5,281 nucleotides of DNA, taken from assembly GCA_023432075.1 (NCBI GenBank), contig JAEYVD010000484.1:1-5281 (forward strand), written 5' to 3'. Of the stretch, positions 1 through 5,281 are shown one piece after another. Source of the stretch: Pseudomonadota bacterium (GTDB lineage: Bacteria > Pseudomonadota > Gammaproteobacteria > Burkholderiales > Burkholderiaceae_B). Each line of letters begins with the position of its first letter. Within the stretch, counting starts at the first letter, position 1. A model generated the notes under the pieces. The model was not told where the DNA came from. It saw only the letters and a list, made by a program, of their open reading frames with translations, and made no database searches. The position numbers and the translations under genes were made by a program.

Positions 1-833
1 TCCACTGCGCGGCGCAGCTTTTCGGCGGCCAGGCGCGCGCTGCCGCCGGGCGTTCCCGGCAGCACCAGCGCAAATTCCTCGCCGCCAAAACGCGCCGCCA
101 GGTCGGTGGACCGGTCGCAACTGGCGAAGATGGTGTTGGCGACGCGCTTGAGGGCTTCGTCGCCCGCAATGTGGCCGTAGGTGTCGTTGTAGGACTTGAA
201 GTGATCCACGTCGATCATCAGCATGCTGATCTCTCGGCTGTCCCGGCCCGCGCGCTGCCACTCGGCATTCAGGTACTCATCGAAATAGCGCCGGTTGCCC
301 AGCCCGGTCAGGCCGTCCGAATTGGTGAGCCGGCGCAGTTCCATGTTGCTTTCCAAGAGTTGCTGCTGGCTCTGGCGCAACGCCTGATAGGCTTCGTCGC
401 GCTGCACCAGCGCCATGTAGGAACGCGAGTGGTAGCGAATGCGCGCAATCAGCTCGATCGAATCCGGCAGTTTCACCAGGTAGTCGTTGGCCCCCGCCGC
501 GAAGGCTGCACTCTTGATGGCGGGATCTTCCTTGGTGGACAGGACGATGATCGGGATGTCGCGCGTCACGGGATGGCCGCGATATTCGCGCACCAGTGAC
601 AGGCCGTCCACGCCGGGCAGCACCAGATCCTGCAGGATGACCGTGGGCCGCGTCTGGATCGCCACGCTCAGCGCCTTGTAGGGATCCGAGCAATAGTGGA
701 AATCGATGTTGGCTTCGGGCACCAGCGCGCGCCGGATGGCTTCTCCCACCATGACCTGGTCATCGACGAGCAACACCATCGCCCCGTGCGAATTGAGATC
801 CGCGGAAACCGTGTCTTCAGGGGATGGCAGCAT
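1..833 (-). CDS. wspR: WspR, response regulator diguanylate cyclase (GGEEF), 3' end outside the window
   Basis: The output enzyme of the pathway: once phosphorylated by WspE it condenses two GTP into cyclic di-GMP. The first 277 residues are visible; Pseudomonas WspR is about 347, so roughly 70 C-terminal residues are missing. Receiver about 19-135, with Asp24/Asp25, phosphoacceptor Asp69 ([12 protein letters not shown]), Ser99/Thr100 and Lys121. A helical stalk (about 137-172, [18 protein letters not shown]) joins it to the GGDEF domain (from about 173: [10 protein letters not shown]). Asp208/Asp210 lie in the metal-binding strand [14 protein letters not shown], the active site is GGEEF at 250-254, and the product-inhibition site RxxD is Arg241-Asp244, five residues before it. 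The ATG was chosen because AAGGA lies 6 bases upstream; it follows the wspF stop by 34 bases. A later ATG at residue 19 has no such site and would cut into the receiver edge. Confidence 0.96.
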   Translation of the reverse strand, partial: MLPSPEDTVSADLNSHGAMVLLVDDQVMVGEAIRRALVPEANIDFHYCSDPYKALSVAIQTRPTVILQDLVLPGVDGLSLVREYRGHPVTRDIPIIVLSTKEDPAIKSAAFAAGANDYLVKLPDSIELIARIRYHSRSYMALVQRDEAYQALRQSQQQLLESNMELRRLTNSDGLTGLGNRRYFDEYLNAEWQRAGRDSREISMLMIDVDHFKSYNDTYGHIAGDEALKRVANTIFASCDRSTDLAARFGGEEFALVLPGTPGGSARLAAEKLRRAV

Positions 834-839
834 AGTGGG

Positions 840-844
840 TCCTT
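840..844 (-). promoter_or_regulatory. Ribosome binding site of wspR
   Basis: AAGGA on the minus strand, 6 bases before the ATG at 833, in the only intergenic gap (834-867). The gap holds no hairpin followed by a T-run and no convincing promoter, so wspR is probably read on the same transcript as wspF. Confidence 0.72.
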
Positions 845-867
845 GATGTCCTACGTTGTGCCGCGCC

Positions 868-1878
868 TCAGGCAAACGCCCGGATGACGCGAGACGCAAT
901 TTGATCGAGCGGCCGAATCTCGACCGCGGCCTTCATGGCGGCAGCCGCTTTCGGCATGCCATAGACCGCGCTGGTGGCTTGGTCCTGCGCGATGGTGAGG
1001 CATCCGCGTTCGCGCAGCGCCTTCAGGCCGCGCGCCCCGTCCTGGCCCATGCCGGTCAGCAGCACGCCGACCGCAATGCCGCGCCAGTGCTGCGCCACGC
1101 TATGGAAGAAAACATCGATGGAAGGCCGATACAGGCTTTCGCGGGGGCAGTCGGTGTACCGCAGGGTACCATCCTCGCAGAGCGCCAGATGATCATCCGT
1201 GCCCGCGAGTAGCACCTGGCCGGGCAGCGGCGACTCGCCTTCGCGCGCCAGCCTGACGGGCAGCGGCACCTGGTCATTGAGCCAGTCGGCCATGCCGGCC
1301 GCGAACGAGGCGTCCACATGCTGCACCAGCACGATGCCGGCCGGAAAATCCAGCGGAAGATCGCGCAGCAACTGCGCCAGCGTCGCCGGTCCGCCGGCCG
1401 ATGCGCCGATGGCAAGCAGGCGCCGCGCGCCAGCGGGCGCGGCGGGCTTGCTGACAGGGCTGAGCGCCGGCCGGTTGCCGTAGCGGCCGATCAGCCAGCC
1501 GATGTTGCGGATCTTGCGCAGCAGCGGCGCCGCCGCCGTGCGCATGTCCGACGTGCCCACCATGGGCGTATCCACGGCATCCAGCGCGCCATGCCCCATC
1601 GCGTCAAAGACGCGCGACGTATGGCGCGCCACGTCGGAGGTCACGACGACGATGGCGCAAGGCGTTTCCGCCATGATGCGGCGCGTGGCCTCGACGCCGT
1701 CCATGACGGGCATGATGAGGTCCATCAGCACGACGTCGGGACGGTCGCGCGCGCATTGCTGCACGGCCTCCAGGCCGTCGGACGCCGTCCACGCAACCTC
1801 CAGCCCCGGTTCCAGCGCGATCACACGCCGCAGGACTTCTACGGCAAGCGGCATATCGTTGACGATCCCGATTCTCAC
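868..1878 (-). CDS. wspF: WspF, CheB-type receptor methylesterase with receiver domain
   Basis: This 336-residue protein removes methyl groups from glutamates of the receptor WspA and damps Wsp signalling; loss-of-function mutants of Pseudomonas wspF give high cyclic di-GMP and wrinkly colonies (family knowledge). Receiver domain about 1-118: it begins [17 protein letters not shown] and has phosphoacceptor Asp53 in [12 protein letters not shown]. Linker about 119-150. Methylesterase domain about 152-335 with the catalytic triad Ser160 (GASAGG), His187 (VQHVD) and Asp280 ([10 protein letters not shown]). Two usual receiver residues differ: the acidic pair reads Asn7-Asp8, and the position of the conserved lysine is Thr104 (DAVDTP). 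Length fits CheB. The GTG start overlaps the wspE stop by 4 bases (GTGA) and gives the family N-terminus; the only upstream purine run, GGGAAAG at 1886-1892, is a weak ribosome site, so coupling to wspE translation is likely. The gene is intact. Confidence 0.96.
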   Translation of the reverse strand: MRIGIVNDMPLAVEVLRRVIALEPGLEVAWTASDGLEAVQQCARDRPDVVLMDLIMPVMDGVEATRRIMAETPCAIVVVTSDVARHTSRVFDAMGHGALDAVDTPMVGTSDMRTAAAPLLRKIRNIGWLIGRYGNRPALSPVSKPAAPAGARRLLAIGASAGGPATLAQLLRDLPLDFPAGIVLVQHVDASFAAGMADWLNDQVPLPVRLAREGESPLPGQVLLAGTDDHLALCEDGTLRYTDCPRESLYRPSIDVFFHSVAQHWRGIAVGVLLTGMGQDGARGLKALRERGCLTIAQDQATSAVYGMPKAAAAMKAAVEIRPLDQIASRVIRAFA

Positions 1879-4190
1879 GTCCGTGCTTTCCCGATGAGGT
1901 CTTCAACGGCGTCGAGCAGCGCATCATCGTGAAAGCTGCCCTTGGCCAGATAATAGTCGGCGCCGGCGTCCAGCCCGCGCTGCCTGTCCTCTTCCCGGTC
2001 CTTGTACGACACCACCATGACGGGCAGCGCTTGCAGCCGGGGATCCGCCTTGATGCGCGACACCAGCTCGATGCCGTCCATTCGCGGCATGTCGACGTCG
2101 GTCACGATCAGGTCGAAGTCCTCGCTGCGCAGCATGTTCCAGCCGTCCATGCCGTCCACGGCAACCGCCACATCGAACCCGCGGTTCAGCAGCAGCTTGC
2201 GCTCAAGCTCGCGAACCGTCAATGAATCGTCCACCACCAGCACGCGCTTGCGGCGTCGCGCGGCCGCCGCGCCCGACCCGCCGTCCACCCGCGACAGGCG
2301 CCCGCCCTCGATGAGCTTCTGAACGGACACCAGCATGTCCTCGACGTCCAGGATAAGGAGCGGCGTGCCGTCGTCCATCAGCGAGCCAGCCATGACATCC
2401 TGCACCTTGCCAAGGCGGGGATCCAGCGGCTGCACGACCAGCGTGCGCTCGCCCACGTAGCGGTCGACGGCGATGCCGTAGAGGCGGTCGTGATCGCCCA
2501 CCACCACCACGGACAGGATGTCGGCGGCCGGCGCGGCCTCGCCGGCGCGCAGGATCTGACGCGCCGACACCAGACCGATCTGGCGCCCCTGGAAACGGAA
2601 GTGCTGCTGGCCTTCCAGCTGTTCGATGTCGCTCGCGTCCACCTGCAACGCATGGCTGACGTAGGCCAGCGGAAATGCGTAGATCTCGTTCTGCACCTCG
2701 ACCAGCAGACTGCGCACCACCGACAGCGACAGCGGCATCTCCAGGACGAAACGCGTGCCCCGTCCCCGCTGCTGATGGACCCGCACGGCGCCGCGCAACT
2801 GGCGCACCATCGTCTGCACCACGTCCAGTCCCACGCCGCGTCCGGAGATTTCGGTCACCTCGTCGCGCGTGCTGAAGCCCGAAAGAAACAGGAACTCCAG
2901 CAGCTCGGCTTCGCTCAGGCGTGCCGCGGTCTCGGCATTGGTCAGCTTGCGCTCGACGACTTCCTCGCGCAAGTGATCCAGCGATATGCCGGAACCGTCG
3001 TCGGCCAGTTCGACCAGCAGCATGCCCGCCGAATGGCGCGCCGACAGCGTGATCAGGCCCTCGGCCGGCTTGCCCGCCCGTTCGCGCTGAGCCGGCGGCT
3101 CGACGCCGTGGTCCACGGCGTTGCGCAAGAGGTGCATGAGCGGCGCATCCAGCTTTTCAAGGATGTCCCGATCCACCTGCGTGTCTTCGCCCTCGACCTC
3201 CAGGCGGACCTGCTTGCCCAGCGAACGCCCCAGGTCGCGCACCATGCGCGCCATGCCGCCCACGCCGTCGCCAAAGGGCCGCATGCGGCACGCAAGCGCG
3301 GTGTCGTACAGCCGCCGCGTCAGGTGATTCATGCGCCAGCCGAATTCGTCGACTTCACTGGCGCGTTGCGTCAGTTCCCGCTGGCATTGTTCAAGAATGC
3401 GGTGGGCATCGTCCAGCGCCGCCTGGCCGCGCGCATCGAGCTGCTGCTCGGCCAGCACTGCACGCACACCGTCCAGCGCGTGCGCCGCGCCCGCCTGCAA
3501 GCGCCGCAGCCGCAGCATGGCGGCGCTGAACGGCCCCACCCATTGCGACTCGACCAGCGTTTCGCTGGACAAGCCCAGCAGCTTGTTCAGCGTATCGGCC
3601 GTGACCCGGAGCACCCGCTCACCCTCGCCCACGCTGCGATCCGAACTGCGGCGCGCGGGCGTGGCCGCGGCGGACGCGTCCGCCACCGAAGGCTTGTCCG
3701 CGGGCGCGGGCGCTGCCGAAACGGGCGCTTCTTCCGTGCGCACGATTGGCGGCAGGTGGCCGGGCGGCCGGGCCGGACGCGAGGCGGAAGCTGACGGCGA
3801 AGCCGGCAGATTAGGCGCACTGCTCAGACGCGCCACCAGGTCGCCGATCTCGGCATCCAGCTCGACGCCAGGCGTGGCCACGCGCTGCAGCAGGTCGGTG
3901 CCCAGCAGCAAGGCGTCGATGTCGGCGGCCTGCAAGCGCAGTCGTCCCTCCTGGGCCGCCGCAAGGCAGTCTTCCATGGCATGCGCGATGCGCACGGCCG
4001 GATGCAAGTCCACGATGCGCGCGGCGCCCTTGAGCGAGTGGGCGGCGCGCATGCAGGCCTCGAGTTGCGGCGCGGACGTGGGATTCTTCTCCAGCGCAAG
4101 CAACCCGTCGTTGAGCACCTGCACCTGGGTGCGGGTCTCGATCTGAAACAGTTCAAGCAGCGAGGCGTCGCGCATCTGATCGGGATTCAC
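1875..4190 (-). CDS. wspE: WspE, hybrid CheA-type histidine kinase with C-terminal receiver domain
   Basis: This 771-residue cytoplasmic kinase autophosphorylates and passes phosphate to WspR and, by family knowledge, WspF. Domains in order: Hpt (about 1-125) with phosphoacceptor His51 in AAHSLKGAAR; an Ala/Pro/Ser-rich linker (about 127-190) in place of a recognisable P2 domain; a helical dimerisation region (about 191-330); a HATPase with N box around Asn357 (HLLRNAVDHG), G1 box DDGSG at 397-401 and G2 box GRGVGL at 450-455; a CheW-like P5 domain (about 485-630); and a receiver (about 650-771) with acidic pair Asp654/Asp655, phosphoacceptor Asp698, Ser728 and Lys750. All key residues are present. 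The start is GTG, with GGAG 6 bases upstream and a 4-base GTGA overlap with the wspD stop; ATG at residue 6 lacks such a site. The receiver probably acts as an internal phosphate sink or regulator (inference). Confidence 0.97.
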   Translation of the reverse strand: MNPDQMRDASLLELFQIETRTQVQVLNDGLLALEKNPTSAPQLEACMRAAHSLKGAARIVDLHPAVRIAHAMEDCLAAAQEGRLRLQAADIDALLLGTDLLQRVATPGVELDAEIGDLVARLSSAPNLPASPSASASRPARPPGHLPPIVRTEEAPVSAAPAPADKPSVADASAAATPARRSSDRSVGEGERVLRVTADTLNKLLGLSSETLVESQWVGPFSAAMLRLRRLQAGAAHALDGVRAVLAEQQLDARGQAALDDAHRILEQCQRELTQRASEVDEFGWRMNHLTRRLYDTALACRMRPFGDGVGGMARMVRDLGRSLGKQVRLEVEGEDTQVDRDILEKLDAPLMHLLRNAVDHGVEPPAQRERAGKPAEGLITLSARHSAGMLLVELADDGSGISLDHLREEVVERKLTNAETAARLSEAELLEFLFLSGFSTRDEVTEISGRGVGLDVVQTMVRQLRGAVRVHQQRGRGTRFVLEMPLSLSVVRSLLVEVQNEIYAFPLAYVSHALQVDASDIEQLEGQQHFRFQGRQIGLVSARQILRAGEAAPAADILSVVVVGDHDRLYGIAVDRYVGERTLVVQPLDPRLGKVQDVMAGSLMDDGTPLLILDVEDMLVSVQKLIEGGRLSRVDGGSGAAAARRRKRVLVVDDSLTVRELERKLLLNRGFDVAVAVDGMDGWNMLRSEDFDLIVTDVDMPRMDGIELVSRIKADPRLQALPVMVVSYKDREEDRQRGLDAGADYYLAKGSFHDDALLDAVEDLIGKART
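3669..3684. repeat. 16-bp perfect palindrome inside the wspE linker code
   Basis: GGCGGACGCGTCCGCC equals its own reverse complement. It encodes part of the low-complexity Ala/Ser/Asp linker of WspE. Palindromes of this size can occur by chance in GC-rich, Ala-rich code, and no loop or neighbouring copy was seen, so no function is claimed. Confidence 0.4.
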
Positions 4191-4849
4191 GCGAGGCTCC
4201 GTTCCACTGCCTGCATCAGCAGGATTTCATCCAGCACGCCTACGGCGCGGCCGCCGCAGCGTGCCACGCCGCGCGAATACTTCAGGCTGGCGCCCTGCAC
4301 CGTCGACGGCAGCGGCTCAAGCGCTTCCAGGTCCACCTCGTGCATGCCCTCCACTTCGTCCACCGGCAGCACCACGGCACGGCCCGCGCCGCCAAAGATC
4401 AGCATGCGCGCGGTGGCGGGCCGCTCGCGCGCCTGCGGCGCCGCGGCATCCAGCCCCAACAGGCGCGGCAGCGACACGCACACCGTCAGCGTGCCGCGCA
4501 CGTTGGTCATGCCAAGCACCGCGGGATCGCGCCGATGCGGCAGGCTGATGATGCCCCGCGTGCCGGCGACCTCGTCCAGCGATCGCGTCGGCAGGCCCAT
4601 CCACTCACGATGCAGCCTGAACACCAGGAGCGACGACAGGTTGGCCTCCTGCTGCGGCGGCGTGCCCTGCTCGTCCTCCTGCATCGCGGGCGGCAGGCGG
4701 TCAAGGATGCGCTTGGCCGCCGCGGCATACACCGGACAGTTGCGGCAATGCACATGTTCGGCCAACTGCGCGCAGCTTTTGTCGCCCCGGATGCCGATGC
4801 GATTCCAGCAGTCGTCCACGCCGGAAAGCGATGCGATGGCGTCAGTCAC
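4187..4849 (-). CDS. wspD: WspD, CheW-type adaptor protein with N-terminal cysteine motif
   Basis: This 220-residue protein is a cytoplasmic scaffold linking the receptor WspA to the kinase WspE (family knowledge). The CheW-like domain covers about residues 72-215: it opens with SLLVFRLHREWMGLP and has the typical RGIISLPHR, VLGMTNVRGTLTVCVSL and VVLPVDEVEGM strands. Before it sits an extension of about 70 residues with Cys14, Cys26, Cys35 and Cys38 (CX11CX8CX2C, including HCRNCPVY), longer than a classical CheW of about 160 residues. The GTG at 4847-4849 was chosen as start because a GGAGG lies 6 bases upstream and it overlaps the wspC stop within GTGACTGA. The frame is open further upstream to about 5191, but that stretch runs out of frame through the wspC TPR code. 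WspB is the other CheW of the system; position between wspC and wspE makes this WspD. Confidence 0.93.
   Translation of the reverse strand: MTDAIASLSGVDDCWNRIGIRGDKSCAQLAEHVHCRNCPVYAAAAKRILDRLPPAMQEDEQGTPPQQEANLSSLLVFRLHREWMGLPTRSLDEVAGTRGIISLPHRRDPAVLGMTNVRGTLTVCVSLPRLLGLDAAAPQARERPATARMLIFGGAGRAVVLPVDEVEGMHEVDLEALEPLPSTVQGASLKYSRGVARCGGRAVGVLDEILLMQAVERSLA
4197..4200 (-). promoter_or_regulatory. Ribosome binding site of wspE
   Basis: GGAG on the minus strand, 6 bases before the GTG at 4190 and inside the last wspD codons. It supports the GTG over the in-frame ATG five codons later. Confidence 0.65.
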
Positions 4850-5281
4850 GTCGCGCCTCCCCGCGCGCCGCGCGCGCCTGCAGGCGGCGAGCGCCCTCTT
4901 GATCGCCATCCGACGCCACCAGCGCGGCAAGATGCAGCAACGCCTCGCGGTGGTTCGGATCCAGGTAGAGCGCCTTGCGGTAGGCGGCCTGCGCCTGACG
5001 CGACTGTCCTTGCGCATCCAGCAGCAAGCCCTGCAGATGCAGGGCCTCGGCGCTGGCGCCATGAATGTCCAGATGCGCCTGACACTGCGCCATCGCGTCG
5101 CGCACCCTGCCCAGGTCCGCCAGCGCGGCGATTTCACGCAGCGACGACTGGGCCGCGCCTTGGGCGGAGGATTCCGACGGCGCGTCGGCAATCGCGGCGT
5201 GCGGCACTGGCAGCCGGGGCGCGGGCGCCTGTGCCACCGGACGGCGCGGTGGCGTCCAGGCGTGCACGAGCGGCCGCTGGC
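4842..5281 (-). CDS. wspC: WspC C-terminal TPR region (CheR-type receptor methyltransferase), 5' end outside the window
   Basis: Only the last 145 residues are visible; the frame stays open to the window edge, so the true start lies beyond it. Seen: a Pro/Ala/Arg-rich linker (visible residues 1-30), then helical repeats. The clearest TPR spans about residues 76-108 (ALHLQGLLLDAQG, then AYRKALYLDPNH). A weaker repeat precedes it (about 44-75) and a degenerate one follows (109-142). Family knowledge: WspC is a cytoplasmic SAM-dependent CheR methyltransferase with a C-terminal TPR domain, which methylates glutamates of the receptor WspA and opposes WspF. The SAM-binding domain is not in the window, so the name rests on the TPR tail plus its place directly before wspD-wspE-wspF-wspR. 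The stop codon lies inside wspD (8-base overlap). Alternative: another TPR protein, unlikely in this context. Confidence 0.88.
   Translation of the reverse strand, partial: QRPLVHAWTPPRRPVAQAPAPRLPVPHAAIADAPSESSAQGAAQSSLREIAALADLGRVRDAMAQCQAHLDIHGASAEALHLQGLLLDAQGQSRQAQAAYRKALYLDPNHREALLHLAALVASDGDQEGARRLQARAARGEARRD
4856..4860 (-). promoter_or_regulatory. Ribosome binding site of wspD
   Basis: GGAGG on the minus strand, 6 bases before the GTG at 4849 and inside the last codons of wspC. It decides the wspD start against the much longer open frame upstream. Confidence 0.8.

Noticed and set aside
834..867. Possible terminator or internal promoter between wspF and wspR
   Set aside because: The 34 bases hold no stable hairpin with a T-run and no clear -35/-10 pair; only the wspR ribosome site is supported.
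868..1878. Disrupted wspF, a common adaptive change in wrinkly variants
   Set aside because: The frame is unbroken over 336 residues and the catalytic triad Ser160, His187, Asp280 is present. A harmful missense change cannot be excluded from sequence alone.
1318..1932. Plus-strand open frame of 204 codons opposite wspF
   Set aside because: Antisense to the WspF receiver and methylesterase code, His/Arg-rich, no recognisable domain.
2490..3794. Plus-strand open frame of 434 codons opposite wspE
   Set aside because: It lies fully antisense to a kinase with all motifs intact. Its translation is His/Gln/Arg-rich low-complexity sequence with no recognisable domain, as expected for the reverse strand of GC-rich code.
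3331..4146. Plus-strand open frame of 271 codons opposite the 5' part of wspE
   Set aside because: Ser/Arg/Ala-rich shadow of the Hpt and linker code; no domain and no convincing ribosome site were noticed.
4850..5191. N-terminal extension of WspD to 334 residues
   Set aside because: The added part is Arg-rich and runs out of frame through the TPR code of wspC. GGAGG plus GTG at 4849 gives a better start and a normal adaptor length.

Overview
The window is a minus-strand stretch of a Wsp-type surface-sensing chemosensory operon, read from high to low coordinates in the order wspC (3' part), wspD, wspE, wspF, wspR (5' part). The DNA is GC-rich and the proteins closely resemble the Pseudomonas Wsp set in motif content and gene order. 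The genus cannot be fixed from the sequence. A GC-rich beta- or gammaproteobacterium (for example Achromobacter/Bordetella relatives or a pseudomonad) is the best inference, with low confidence at genus level.

Layout, in transcription order. The right edge (4842-5281) holds the C-terminal TPR part of WspC, the CheR-type receptor methyltransferase; its catalytic domain lies beyond the window. WspD (4187-4849) is a CheW-type adaptor with a conserved-looking cysteine block at its N-terminus. WspE (1875-4190) is a CheA-type histidine kinase fused to a receiver domain. WspF (868-1878) is a CheB-type receptor methylesterase. WspR (1-833, cut by the left edge) is a receiver-GGEEF diguanylate cyclase. 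wspA and wspB are expected beyond the right edge.

How they work together, from knowledge of the family: a membrane receptor (WspA), held to the kinase by WspB/WspD, activates WspE when cells contact a surface. WspE autophosphorylates on its Hpt histidine and passes phosphate to WspR, which then makes cyclic di-GMP and promotes biofilm formation. WspC methylates and WspF demethylates the receptor to set its sensitivity; loss of WspF locks the system on. All catalytic motifs visible here are intact, so the pathway looks functional.

Coding is continuous. The only gap is 34 bases between wspF and wspR. The other three junctions overlap by 8, 4 and 4 bases, and wspD, wspE and wspF all start with GTG. 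No RNA gene, mobile element, CRISPR array, promoter or terminator was seen. I did not find an undescribed system. The points most worth a second look are the cysteine motif of WspD and the altered phosphorylation site of the WspF receiver domain.
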